From assembly GCA_010692635.1 (NCBI GenBank), contig JAAHGL010000055.1, positions 1 through 39,236 of the forward strand: a DNA stretch of 39,236 nt, written 5' to 3'. Numbering within the stretch: position 1 is the first letter of the stretch; each line of letters opens with the position of its first letter. The position numbers were made by a program, and so were the translations under genes. The notes beneath the pieces were generated by a model. That model did no database searches and had not been told where the DNA came from. It saw only the letters and a program-made list of their open reading frames with translations. Below, one piece after another: positions 9,642-18,532 of this stretch. Origin of the DNA: Symploca sp. SIO2C1. GTDB taxonomy: Bacteria > Cyanobacteriota > Cyanobacteriia > Cyanobacteriales > Coleofasciculaceae.

Positions 9642-9763
9642 ATCCTGTCAACTTGAGGAATTTGTAGGTATTTTTTTTGCAGAAAATCACCGCAAGAGTT
9701 GTGAGAGGGATACGCTCTAGAATAAAATACTTTCTTGAAAGTAACCTAACATCTCTCCCTGCA

Positions 9764-10948
9764 ATGCACCTGGAACTCCACCGAAAGCAATTTCCAGCAT
9801 TAGCTAACAAAGCCTATTTCAACTTTGGTGGCCAAGGTCCTCTACCTCAAGCATCCTTGGAAGCGATGCAAAAAGCCTATGAGTACATTCAGTTGTATGG
9901 GCCGTTCTCTAGTTCAGTGAATGTCTGGCTTAGATCCCAATTGCACCAAACAAGAGTTGCGATCGCGTCGGAATTGGGTGCTTCGGTAGAGACCATTACT
10001 CTAACGGAAAATGTCACTGTTGGCTGTAATATTGCTTTGTGGGGGATTGATTGGCAAGCTGGCGATCGCATACTTCTGAGCGATTGTGAACATCCAGGAG
10101 TTATCGCTGCAGTAGAGGAAATTGCCCGTCGCTTTAAGGTGGAAGTGGACTCTTGTCCAATTATGGCAACTCTCAATCAGGGAGACCCCACAGCCGTTAT
10201 TGCTCAACACCTACAACCCCGCACAAGACTGGTGGTGCTGAGTCATCTGTTGTGGAATACCGGTCAAGTTTTACCTCTCAAGGAAATTGTTGAAGTTTGC
10301 CACAACTATACTGCCAGTACTCAGCCAGTCAGAGTTTTAGTAGATGCAGCACAGTCGGTGGGTTCCCTACCTTTAAATTTAACTGAACTGGGAGTAGACT
10401 TCTATGCCTTCACAGGTCACAAATGGTGGTGTGGAGCAGCTGGCTTGGGTGGTTTGTACGTTCGAGCAGAAGTACTGGAGAGTACCCAGCCTACTTTCGT
10501 TGGTTGGCGCGGTATCCTGATTGAGGAAACGGGTAAACCTATAGGATGGAAGCCTGATGGTAGAAGATTTGAAGTAGCAACCTCAGCTTATCCTCTTGGT
10601 ATTGCCTTGCGCAGTGCAATCGCGATTCATCAGCAATGGGGGACATCTCAAGTACGTTACGAGCAAATTTGTCAGTTAAGTGAGTACCTCTGGCAGCGTT
10701 TATCCCAACTAGATCTTGTCCGCTGTTTAGCAACCTCACCCCCAAAAGCTGGTCTTGTCTCTTTTGTCTTGACTAATGGACAATCTCATGAGGAGTTAGT
10801 ACGCTCTTTGGAAAAGCAAGGTTTTTTACTCCGAACTCTCCACAAACCAGATTGTATCCGCGCCTGTGTTCACTATTTCACCACACCCAGCGAAATTGAT
10901 CAATTAATTGAGGCAATTAGTGACTCTTGGGAAACATTGAAAAGCTAA
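9764..10948 (+). CDS. L-cysteine/cystine C-S lyase (PLP-dependent, class V aminotransferase fold)
   Basis: The protein closely follows the cyanobacterial cystine C-S lyase (C-DES) first known from Synechocystis, which cleaves cystine or cysteine to persulfide or sulfide, pyruvate and ammonia and can feed iron-sulfur assembly. Matching segments: YFNFGGQGPLPQ, TLNQGDPTAVIAQHL, LSHLLWNTGQVLPL, RFEVATSAYP and CIRACVHYFT. The PLP lysine is Lys220 in FTGHKWW. The ATG at 9764 is chosen because homology begins there (MHLELHRKQFPALANK), giving 394 residues. The open frame extends 29 codons further upstream to a TTG but without family similarity. The stop codon is formed by the first unit of a heptamer array. 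It is a stand-alone gene. Confidence 0.88.
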   Translation: MHLELHRKQFPALANKAYFNFGGQGPLPQASLEAMQKAYEYIQLYGPFSSSVNVWLRSQLHQTRVAIASELGASVETITLTENVTVGCNIALWGIDWQAGDRILLSDCEHPGVIAAVEEIARRFKVEVDSCPIMATLNQGDPTAVIAQHLQPRTRLVVLSHLLWNTGQVLPLKEIVEVCHNYTASTQPVRVLVDAAQSVGSLPLNLTELGVDFYAFTGHKWWCGAAGLGGLYVRAEVLESTQPTFVGWRGILIEETGKPIGWKPDGRRFEVATSAYPLGIALRSAIAIHQQWGTSQVRYEQICQLSEYLWQRLSQLDLVRCLATSPPKAGLVSFVLTNGQSHEELVRSLEKQGFLLRTLHKPDCIRACVHYFTTPSEIDQLIEAISDSWETLKS

Positions 10949-11016
10949 TTGCTAATGGCTAATGGCTAATTGCTAATTGTTAATTGCTAATTGCTAATGG
11001 CTAATTGCTAATTGAT
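10944..11016. repeat. TAATTGC/TAATGGC heptamer array
   Basis: About ten seven-base units follow one another between the C-S lyase and the convergent exported protein. The lyase stop codon TAA (10946-10948) lies inside the first unit, so the array begins within the gene end. Confidence 0.85.
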
Positions 11017-11020
11017 AAGA

Positions 11021-11869
11021 TCAGGGTGTCACTTGTCGAAGCACAGGTAGTGAGGAACCGGGTGGCTCACCCACCGCTTGCCAAAAATCCAACTCGTAAG
11101 ATTGGAGTAGCCGTGCCGATCTCTGTGCTTCTGTTAGACAGGCTCCACGCTGCAACCCAGCTGCAATAACTTCAATACTGTTCTCCTCGAAACCGGGGAT
11201 CGGCTCGGCAAAGAAGCTAAAGAATGCCACCTCTTCAGGGGAAAAACCGTAGACGTTGACTAGCGCATCCCGCAGACGACCCATATTTTCACCAAAGACA
11301 GGAAAGTTGACCAGGAACGAGGCCCCGGCTATAGTACGATTAGCATTAGCGGCAATCCAAGCGACTCGTGAGGGATAGGTCTGACCTTTGGGGCGTGGTT
11401 CGTAGGCTGCTAGATCTTCCTCGTCGAGTCCAACACTGCTGGCAAAGTCGATCAGCAGTGGCAGAGCGATCGCTTCACCGGAGGCGATGCCACCAAAGAG
11501 TTGCCGACTTTGCGAGTCGTTGAAGCGAGCAGTCATTTGTGCGAAGCTGCTCCAGTCGCTACGAATGATGTTGTACTGTTCAGCGGCTACAGATGCGATC
11601 TGCTCTAGGGAAACGGTACCGGCTTCGACTCTGGCAAGAAATGGAACGTTGCGGATCTGATCCTCCACTGTTGCAAGATCAGCTCGGATATGATCTATGA
11701 GTTGACGTGCCTTCTCTCTAGCGGCTGGCAGGTTTTGGGGAGTGGCACAGACACCAAAGCTGGTATCTTGGGGAGCAGAGTTGGCGACATTGGGAAGGGG
11801 ACTTGTCAGATTTGTACCTATCAAGATCAGAGTGACGCAAAAGATCTTGAACAATGTGTTGAGCTTCAT
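11021..11869 (-). CDS. Exported all-helical protein, possibly TenA/haem-oxygenase-like
   Basis: The 282-residue product starts with a clear signal-peptide-like segment (LFKIFCVTLILIGTNL, then a polar region) and continues as an amphipathic helical protein. The stretch LEQIASVAAEQYNIIRSDW, followed by helices spaced as in TenA/PqqC-type folds, suggests the haem-oxygenase-like helical bundle; this is a weak, pattern-level assignment. If right it is unusual, because most of those enzymes are cytoplasmic. A Shine-Dalgarno GAGGAG (minus strand, 11875-11880) sits six bases before the ATG, firmly supporting the start. The coding sequence looks richer in G+C than its neighbours, which may point to separate ancestry. 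Function unknown. Confidence 0.7.
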   Translation of the reverse strand: MKLNTLFKIFCVTLILIGTNLTSPLPNVANSAPQDTSFGVCATPQNLPAAREKARQLIDHIRADLATVEDQIRNVPFLARVEAGTVSLEQIASVAAEQYNIIRSDWSSFAQMTARFNDSQSRQLFGGIASGEAIALPLLIDFASSVGLDEEDLAAYEPRPKGQTYPSRVAWIAANANRTIAGASFLVNFPVFGENMGRLRDALVNVYGFSPEEVAFFSFFAEPIPGFEENSIEVIAAGLQRGACLTEAQRSARLLQSYELDFWQAVGEPPGSSLPVLRQVTP

Positions 11870-12012
11870 GGTTTCTCCTCAGATTTGATAATCAAACCAA
11901 TTGCATAATTTTAAGTTCCTTTTCCCAAAGATTAGACTGGAAGGGTTTTTCCCTTTTCCATCAGCCTGAGTGGCTGATCCGAGATCTACTATCTTTCGGA
12001 GGTTCCTTGAAT
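11870..12012. promoter_or_regulatory. Divergent intergenic region with 5'-leader hairpin
   Basis: The gap between divergent genes contains a perfect hairpin, ATCAGCC (11960-11966) and GGCTGAT (11972-11978), in the leader of the haemagglutinin gene. A ribosome-binding sequence GGAGG (11998-12002) lies ten bases before the ATG at 12013. I could not identify -35/-10 boxes with confidence. Confidence 0.5.
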
Positions 12013-15000
12013 ATGGCAGGAAACTGGCTAAGTTTGCTAGGAAAGTTATCTTTGGTAATTCCCTTAACAGTAAGTAGAGTAACTATTGGTTCTGTTGAGG
12101 GAGTTATTGCTCAAGTTGTCTCAGATCCCAGTCTTGGTGGGGAAAGTTCTGTAGTGACACCCATTAATGCACAACTGGAGCGGATTGATGGGGGAGCGAT
12201 TCGAGGTGCTAATCTTTTCCACAGTTTTCGGGAATTTAATATTGGTGAGGGAAGAAGAGTTGATTTTGCTAATCCTACGGGTATTGGAGCTATTTTCAGT
12301 CGGGTGACGGGAAGTAATCCCTCTCATATATTTGGCACCTTGGGTGTTTTGGGTGAAGCGAATCTATTTTTGATTAATCCTCATGGTATTCTGTTTGGTC
12401 CTAATGCCCAATTGGATATGCGGGGTTCGTTTGTCGCAAGTACGGCTAACAGCTTTGTCTTTTCTGATGGTAGCCAGTTTAGTGCCACTAGTCCTAATGC
12501 ACCGCCACTGTTAACCGTTGATGTTTCGGTGCCGGTTGGTTTGCAATTTGTGGGGGAACCGGGAGCAGTGGTTAATACTGGTGATTTAGCTGTAGAGTCA
12601 GGGGAAAATTTGACTCTGGTGGGAGGAACGGTAGTTAGTACGGGAGAATTATCTGCTCCTGGAGGTGAGGTAGCACTGTTGGCAGTACCGGAGGTAATGG
12701 GGGATGTTGGTAAGCCGGTAGTGGAGTTAACTGAGGGGGGACAGCTGTTGGGTTTATCCTCAATTGTTAATTCCCAATCCTCGGTGTCTGAGCCTCAAAC
12801 TTTGTCAGAGCTACTAACCGGTGCAGGTAATCTTGCGGAGCTGACGGTTACTGATGAGGGAGAAGTGCAGCTAACGGCAACTGATACTAGGATACCAACG
12901 GATGCAGGAATTGCGATCGCATCCGGTAATATCGATGTTTCCGGAGATACGGCGGGTAAGGTGCAGGTTTTGGGAGATAAAGTTGGACTAATTGATACCC
13001 AGATTAATGCTTCTGGTTCCAATGGTGGTGGTACGGTGTTGATTGGTGGGGATTATCAGGGAGTTAGTTCTATACTCAATGCTGAGCGTACTTATATTAG
13101 TAGTGATTCGGTAATTAATGTTGATGCGCTAGTAGATGGAGATGGGGGTCAAGCGATCGCTTGGGCAGATGGAACCACTGGGTTTTATGGTAAGATTAGC
13201 GCCCGTGGTGGCAGCAATAGCGGCAATGGTGGGTTTGTTGAGGTTTCTGGTAAGGAGAATTTGATTTTCCGAGGTGAGGTTGATACTAGTGCTCTTCAGG
13301 GTAATTTTGGCACATTGCTACTTGATCCACAAAATATCACCATTGTAGGTGGTCCTGCTGGTAGTCAGCCTGACGATGGTGAGCTTAACGATGGTGTAAT
13401 TGGCTTTGCTGATCCTGGTGACACATTCACGATTTCTAGTGGAACGCTGGAAGCTATAACTGGTCAGGTTATGCTAGAGGCAAGTAATGATATTGTCATC
13501 ACTCCTGGTGTATCTTTAGATTTTGCTGACGGTAACGGTGCGATCGCTTTTACTGCCGATGCTGATATGAATGGTGTTGGCAATTTTGTGATGGATTTGG
13601 GAGATACTATCAGAACTGATGGACGAGCTATAGAGATTTCGGCAGCGAGTATAACAGCTGGAAGTATCAGCACTGATGGTGGAAATATTAGCCTCACTAG
13701 CATTGGTGGTGATATCACCACAGCTGATGTTGAATCAGCTGGCATATTCGGAGGTGGTATTATTACCCTTGTTGCCGAAGGCAATATCAATACAAATCAG
13801 TTGGATTCTAGTAGTAATGGGTTGGCGGGCAATGGTGGTAAGATTAGCTTAGATGCTGAGGGCGACATTAACGTAAGTGATAAAATTAAATCAGATAGTT
13901 TTCTGGGCAATAGTGGTTGGATTAACCTAGAAGCTAACGGCGACATCTATGTAAGTGACTCCATTGAATCTGACAGTTTCTTTGGCGATGGCGGTGATAT
14001 TAGCCTGAAGGCTGAGGGCAACATCACGACACTAGAGAATATTCAATCTTTCAGTGTTAATAACGGTGATGGCGGCAATGTTACTTTCGATACTAACGGC
14101 AATATCACCACAGTAGGAGAAATCAGCTCTGCTAGTAATGACGGCGATGGTGGTGCAATTAAATTTACTAGTAATAATGGTTCAATTGACACTACAGGAA
14201 GTATTCTCAGATCCTCCTCTACCGCTGGCTCTGGAGGCTCAATAACTCTTTCTGCGGACAGGAATATTACCACAACTGATATTTCCTCTTCCAGCCGAGA
14301 GGGGAATAGCGGTGAAATTTTCCTTCATAGTAGGAAGGGTGGAATTGATTCTACCGAAGGTGTTTTCTTGTCTGGCTCTATCACTGGTAATGGAGCAAGA
14401 ACAACTCTTTTAGCTGAAACGGATATTAACACAGGTGATATTTTCTCTCTCACTCAAGAGGGGAATAGCGGTGAGATTTTAATTAACAGTAATAGTGGTA
14501 GTATTACCGCAGGTATTCTCAACTCAAACTCTCTCAGTGGCAATGGAGGAGAGATAAATCTTTCTGCTGAGAGGAATATTACTACAAGGCATATTGCCTC
14601 TGCTAGTCGAGACGGCAATAGCGGAGAAATTTCCATCACTAGTAATAGTGGTGGCATTGATACAACAGAAGGTAATCTTAACTCTGGCTCTGTCACTGGC
14701 AATGGAGCAGCAATAACTATTTCTGCCGAGAATGACATTACCACAGCTAGGATTTCCTCTTCTAGTCAAGAAGGTAATAGCGGTGCAATTTTACTCGACA
14801 GTAATAGTGGTAGCATTGACACCACAGAAGGTACTCTCAGCTCTGGCTCAAGAGTTGGCAAGGGAGCAACGACAACTATTTCTGCTGAAGGAGACATTAC
14901 CACAGCTAATATTTTCTCTTGGAGTCGAGAGGGGGATGGCGGTGAAATTTTGCTAGAGAGTAATAACGGTAGTATTGATACCACTGAAGGTACTCTCTTC

Positions 15001-17484
15001 TCTGGCTCTATCACTGGCAATGGAGCAGCAATAACTGTTTCTGCGGAGAATGACATTACCACAGCTAGGATTTCCTCTGGTGGAAATGGCAAGAGCGGTG
15101 AAATTTCGTTAGAGAGTGATAGTGGTAGCATTGATACTACAGCAGGTCTTCTCAACTCTGGCTCGATACTTGGCAATGGAGCAAAGATAACTGTTTCTGC
15201 TGAGAATGACATTAACACAGCTAGTATTTACTCTGGCAGTCGAGATGGCAATAGTGGTGAAATTTCACTAGAGAGTAATAGTGGTAGCATTAATACAACA
15301 GAAGGTTCTCTCAACTCTGGTTCTTCCGCTAGGGATGGAAGCCCGATAACTCTTACTGCTAACGGCAACATTGTCACGAGAGATATATTTTCTGCTAGTA
15401 ATCAAGGTAATGGTGGCAAAATTCAATTCAACAGTCACCGTGGTGCCATTGATACCACCGCAGGTACGTTATTCTCTATTTCTAACGCCGGTAATGCCGG
15501 AGAAATTGCTCTTACTGCCGATAGCAACATCACCATAGAAGATATTCAATCTGTCAGTTTTGGCGGTAATGGCGGTGAGATTACACTAAAGAGTCACAAT
15601 GGTGCAATTGAAACTACAGGAGGGATTGTCAACTCTGGCTCTTTCTTGCAACATGGCGGCAATATTACCTTCACTGCTAACCGTAAAATCACCATCGCAG
15701 GCATTATTAATTCAGATGGTAATTTAACAGGAGGAGATATCACCCTACAAAGTACTGATGATATTAATCTTACTGGAGGTAATCTTAATTCTTCTGGTAA
15801 AGGTACTGGAGGTTCGATCAACTTGACTAGTAGTGATGGAGCCATAGCTCTAGAAAATAGCTTAATCCGCAGTCAAACCAATTCAGGTACAGGAGGGGAT
15901 TTTAATTTCCATGCTAGGTCATTTTCCTTAAGTAATAGTAATGTAATCCTCTTAACTCGCAACGATGCTGAGGCTGGGAATATCAACATAACCGCAACAG
16001 AGTTTGTTGACTTAAATCAAGGTAGCAGCTTGTTAACTAAGATTCGAGGGACTCAACCTAATGGAAACCTAACTATTGATACTCAAGCGTTAAGGGTTCG
16101 GGATGGCTCAAACCTATCGACTTCCGCAGAAAGCGCATTTTCCACTGGCAGTGGCGGGATTTTAACTGTCAATGCTGATTTGGTGAACATCAGTGGTACT
16201 TCAGCTGATGGTTTAACTCCTAGTACTGTAGCTAGTATCAGCATCAGGGGAGGCAATGCGGGAGATGTCAGAATTAATACGAATCAACTAACTCTCCGGG
16301 ATGGTGGTTCAGTCGCCGCTTCTACTTTTAATGAAGCACAAGGAGGAAATGTGGTTATCAAGGCTGACTCTGTGGTAGTCACTGGCACTTCAGAGAATCA
16401 GCTATTTGGCAGTGGTATCTCAGTCGATACCTTGGGTAGTGGCAAAGCTGGAGAATTGAGGATTGATACTAACCAGCTATTGATTCAGGATGGAGGAGTT
16501 GTATCTGCTTCTACCTTCGATAGTGGAGAGGGAGGAACTATTAAAATTAACGCTGGGGAAATCTTTGTCTCAGGAGCTTCATTAGACAATCAGCTCAACA
16601 GCGGCATCTATGCTCAATCTTTTGATTTAGGAAAAGCAGGCAGCTTGGAGATTTTCACTGGCGATTTGCTTGTCGAAAATGGGGCGAAAATTACAGTAAG
16701 TAGTGAACCCACATCAGAGGATTCTCGTAACGTGATTAATAAAGCCAATGCCTTGATTGAGGCTTTTAAGAGGATTCCGAACCAAGACACTATTCCCCCA
16801 GATTTCGTCGTATTAAAGGGTTCAGCTCCTAGTGATGCCGGTGATATCACTATTGACGCTAACTACATTTTTTTAAACAACCAAGGAGAAATTACCGCCG
16901 TTACCTCTTCTGGGAAAGGTGGGGATATCAACATTGATGTCTGGGATTTAATTCTGATGCGTCATGAAAGTGAGATCTCTGCTACTGCTGGAACTGCCCC
17001 TGGTGGGGGAAATGGTGGCAATATTACCATTAATGCTCCCTTCATTGTTGCCGTTCCTCATGAAAATAGCGATATTACCGCCAATGCTTTCACCGGCAAT
17101 GGGGGGACGATCACCATTTTCTCCCAAGCCATTTTTGGACTCAAGTTCCGCCCCAACCGAACTCATCTCAGTGACATTACTGTAACTTCTACTGGTGGCG
17201 GAATTGATGGCATCTTTGAACTGAATACTTTGGGAATTGATCCCAGTCGCGGTTTAATTGCCTTACCAAATGAACCAGTCAATACAGAACTTGATGAGGG
17301 TTGTCAGGGAAATGGGGCACTGGCAAAAGTAGAATTTTTCGAGATTGGGCGCGCTGGTTTACCTGCTTCACCGGATGAGCCATTTGATCCGGATTTCGAC
17401 GAGTTGGTGTCTCCGACGTCGGAGGTGGAGGAGGAATCTAACCGAATGGTATCACAGTCTCACAGGTGTTCCGTACATCCATAA
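12013..17484 (+). CDS. Filamentous haemagglutinin-type adhesin/exoprotein (two-partner secretion TpsA), 1823 residues
   Basis: The N-terminus has a signal-like segment (SLLGKLSLVIPLTVS) followed by the TPS domain that directs export through a TpsB outer-membrane pore. The motif NLFLINPHGILFGPNAQ includes the NPxG element at 122-125. From about residue 430 the protein is glycine/asparagine/serine-rich beta-helix. Around 750-1140 units of ~54 residues repeat (GNSGEIxLxSNSGSIDTTEG..., then DITTAxI). The tail (GCQGNGALAKVEFFEIGRAGLP) matches the usual end of cyanobacterial members, so the protein is complete. ATG at 12013 is preferred over TTG at 12007 because of GGAGG ten bases upstream. No tpsB gene is in the window. 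Probable role: surface adhesion or a secreted exoprotein. Confidence 0.9.
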   Translation: MAGNWLSLLGKLSLVIPLTVSRVTIGSVEGVIAQVVSDPSLGGESSVVTPINAQLERIDGGAIRGANLFHSFREFNIGEGRRVDFANPTGIGAIFSRVTGSNPSHIFGTLGVLGEANLFLINPHGILFGPNAQLDMRGSFVASTANSFVFSDGSQFSATSPNAPPLLTVDVSVPVGLQFVGEPGAVVNTGDLAVESGENLTLVGGTVVSTGELSAPGGEVALLAVPEVMGDVGKPVVELTEGGQLLGLSSIVNSQSSVSEPQTLSELLTGAGNLAELTVTDEGEVQLTATDTRIPTDAGIAIASGNIDVSGDTAGKVQVLGDKVGLIDTQINASGSNGGGTVLIGGDYQGVSSILNAERTYISSDSVINVDALVDGDGGQAIAWADGTTGFYGKISARGGSNSGNGGFVEVSGKENLIFRGEVDTSALQGNFGTLLLDPQNITIVGGPAGSQPDDGELNDGVIGFADPGDTFTISSGTLEAITGQVMLEASNDIVITPGVSLDFADGNGAIAFTADADMNGVGNFVMDLGDTIRTDGRAIEISAASITAGSISTDGGNISLTSIGGDITTADVESAGIFGGGIITLVAEGNINTNQLDSSSNGLAGNGGKISLDAEGDINVSDKIKSDSFLGNSGWINLEANGDIYVSDSIESDSFFGDGGDISLKAEGNITTLENIQSFSVNNGDGGNVTFDTNGNITTVGEISSASNDGDGGAIKFTSNNGSIDTTGSILRSSSTAGSGGSITLSADRNITTTDISSSSREGNSGEIFLHSRKGGIDSTEGVFLSGSITGNGARTTLLAETDINTGDIFSLTQEGNSGEILINSNSGSITAGILNSNSLSGNGGEINLSAERNITTRHIASASRDGNSGEISITSNSGGIDTTEGNLNSGSVTGNGAAITISAENDITTARISSSSQEGNSGAILLDSNSGSIDTTEGTLSSGSRVGKGATTTISAEGDITTANIFSWSREGDGGEILLESNNGSIDTTEGTLFSGSITGNGAAITVSAENDITTARISSGGNGKSGEISLESDSGSIDTTAGLLNSGSILGNGAKITVSAENDINTASIYSGSRDGNSGEISLESNSGSINTTEGSLNSGSSARDGSPITLTANGNIVTRDIFSASNQGNGGKIQFNSHRGAIDTTAGTLFSISNAGNAGEIALTADSNITIEDIQSVSFGGNGGEITLKSHNGAIETTGGIVNSGSFLQHGGNITFTANRKITIAGIINSDGNLTGGDITLQSTDDINLTGGNLNSSGKGTGGSINLTSSDGAIALENSLIRSQTNSGTGGDFNFHARSFSLSNSNVILLTRNDAEAGNINITATEFVDLNQGSSLLTKIRGTQPNGNLTIDTQALRVRDGSNLSTSAESAFSTGSGGILTVNADLVNISGTSADGLTPSTVASISIRGGNAGDVRINTNQLTLRDGGSVAASTFNEAQGGNVVIKADSVVVTGTSENQLFGSGISVDTLGSGKAGELRIDTNQLLIQDGGVVSASTFDSGEGGTIKINAGEIFVSGASLDNQLNSGIYAQSFDLGKAGSLEIFTGDLLVENGAKITVSSEPTSEDSRNVINKANALIEAFKRIPNQDTIPPDFVVLKGSAPSDAGDITIDANYIFLNNQGEITAVTSSGKGGDINIDVWDLILMRHESEISATAGTAPGGGNGGNITINAPFIVAVPHENSDITANAFTGNGGTITIFSQAIFGLKFRPNRTHLSDITVTSTGGGIDGIFELNTLGIDPSRGLIALPNEPVNTELDEGCQGNGALAKVEFFEIGRAGLPASPDEPFDPDFDELVSPTSEVEEESNRMVSQSHRCSVHP
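14280..15410 (+). repeat. Intragenic ~160-base repeats in the haemagglutinin
   Basis: The phrase GAGGGGAATAGCGGTGA and variants recur about every 160 bases (near 14298, 14459, 14617, 14770, 14932, 15095, 15247 and 15405), each beginning one ~54-residue beta-helix unit. Adjacent copies are similar enough in DNA to recombine. Confidence 0.75.
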
Positions 17485-17857
17485 AAACCCCGACTTCTTA
17501 AAGGATACCGCTGGCGAATGGGGGGTATGACTCCCCTATTCAACCTAAAGCTTTTACATACCCGAAGCCACAGATTCTCTCTGTGTTCCTCTGTGCCTCT
17601 GTGGTTTGTTTCCTTACTCTATCTATAGGCGCACGTCTATCCCATTATGAAGTAATACTAGCCAAAAATAACTTCAAATGCAACCAAATCCCCAAAAGCT
17701 CGTAGTGCGATCGCATTTCTCGTAGGGTAGGCAAATGGAAGCTCTTCGACCAAATCCCAAAAAGCTAGTAGTATGAGCGCCAATCTCATAGATTACGAAG
17801 CGCGATCGCACCTGAGGTTCTTTCCCTATCCTCAAATATAAAGAGTAAACCCTAAAA
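17485..17857. repeat. Repeat-bearing gap downstream of the haemagglutinin
   Basis: No gene is supported. At 17581-17609 there is a diverged copy of the CACAAAG-type repeat (CTGTGCCTCTGTGGTTTG). Two related units with HIP1 sites follow: 17690-17735 and 17740-17810, sharing CCAAATCCC(C/A)AAAAGCT(C/A)GTAGT. The segment 17768-17810 recurs at 18336-18378. Open frames across this DNA are by-products of the repeats. Confidence 0.65.
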
Positions 17858-18046
17858 TTATTGAGGCTTTTGTTTAACATAACTTTGAAAATCGGTTAGG
17901 GTTACTTCATCTAACCACTGCTGTCGTTCAGTCGTGTAATCACCATAACCAACTTCCAGTTGTTGGAGGAAGCGGAGCATTCCTACAACACCTAAAGAGT
18001 CAACTAAGGCTTGATACCCTTTTTTCCTCAGTTCAGCTAATTTCAT
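17858..18046 (-). CDS. Small conserved protein, probable partner of a PIN-domain toxin
   Basis: This 62-residue protein (MKLAELRKKGYQALVDSLG..., with YGDYTTERQQWLD) is of a type found next to PIN-domain genes in cyanobacteria, so it may be an antitoxin or accessory protein; the family name is not known to me. Its ATG at 18046 lies inside the last codons of the PIN frame (overlap of 14 bases) and is preceded by a strong AGGAGG-like site (CAGGAGG), so it was translated from the same message. The reading frame is intact while the PIN gene is broken. Function is inferred from position only. Confidence 0.6.
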   Translation of the reverse strand: MKLAELRKKGYQALVDSLGVVGMLRFLQQLEVGYGDYTTERQQWLDEVTLTDFQSYVKQKPQ

Positions 18047-18265
18047 TGCTATCCTCCTGTAAATTTGCCATCAACCAAATTACTGGATTTCTACTGATTT
18101 CAAATTCGATTGCATCGCTGTTGAGCAAAACCCATTCCCCCTCCTGACACTTTTGCAGAATAGAAATCATGGCTTCCGCCTCTAGGCGAATCCTGGATTG
18201 TTGGAGGTTGTCAAGGGGGCGGTTAAACAACAAATGTCGGTATAAATGACAAGTGATTCCACCAT
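18033..18265 (-). pseudogene. PIN-domain ribonuclease toxin, frameshifted and internally deleted
   Basis: From an ATG at 18265 the sequence reads MVESLVIYTDICCL, the expected first strand with the catalytic Asp. It then must shift frame near 18223 to continue FNRPLDNLQQSRIRLEAEA, which is the standard continuation (x-LNRPFD-x-x-x-x-x-RIRLEAEA) of this PIN family. After EFEISRNP it jumps to an end (IWLMANLQEDSNEIS) at a total of ~77 codons, about half the usual ~150. The central catalytic acids are thus lost. The frameshift plus deletion make a working toxin unlikely. Confidence 0.7.
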
Positions 18266-18335
18266 AACCAAGTTTTAGATAGCGTGCGATTGCCTCCGGC
18301 ACCAGCGAAGTGCGATCGCAGACTTTAATTGTAAT

Positions 18336-18378
18336 GTAGTATGAGTAGCAATCTCGTAAATTACGAAGCGCGATCGCA
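18336..18378. repeat. Second copy of the 43-base HIP1-containing repeat
   Basis: Starts GTAGTATGAGTAGCAATCTC and ends GAAGCGCGATCGCA. It matches 17768-17810 at nearly every position, in the same orientation, on the other side of the PIN locus. Confidence 0.75.
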
Positions 18379-18382
18379 AATC

Positions 18383-18476
18383 AGGTAGGTTGGGTAAAAC
18401 AAAGCTCGAAGCTAACACTATGTGTAATGAACCGATACTCAATAGTTGGGTTTCACTACGTTCCACCCAACCTACT
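18383..18476. repeat. Inverted-repeat element (GTAGGTTGGGT ends)
   Basis: AGGTAGGTTGGGT (18383-18395) is answered by ACCCAACCTACT (18465-18476), giving a ~94-base element with near-perfect ~12-base terminal inverted repeats. An inner GTTGGGTTTCACTACGTTCC segment resembles the short element at 34838-34867. It looks like a small non-coding dispersed (MITE-like) repeat. Confidence 0.65.
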
Positions 18477-18532
18477 TTGAGGTAGGATAATTGTATTTTG
18501 GCAAGGGAATTGCGAAAATCAATCCCCAAAAT

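Noticed and set aside
13464-15845. Long open frames on the minus strand within the haemagglutinin gene
   Set aside because: They are shadows of the repetitive plus-strand gene: proline/serine/valine-rich, overlapping a convincing 1823-residue protein, and without family similarity.
17674-17880. 68-codon minus-strand frame in the gap after the haemagglutinin
   Set aside because: It is made of the HIP1-bearing dispersed repeats; the peptide repeats with the DNA and has no recognisable protein features.
18275-18529. 84-codon minus-strand frame next to the TOMM enzyme, considered as a precursor peptide
   Set aside because: It translates the GTAGGTTGGGT inverted-repeat element (GWVERSETQ-type artefact) and has neither a leader nor a Cys/Ser/Thr-rich core.
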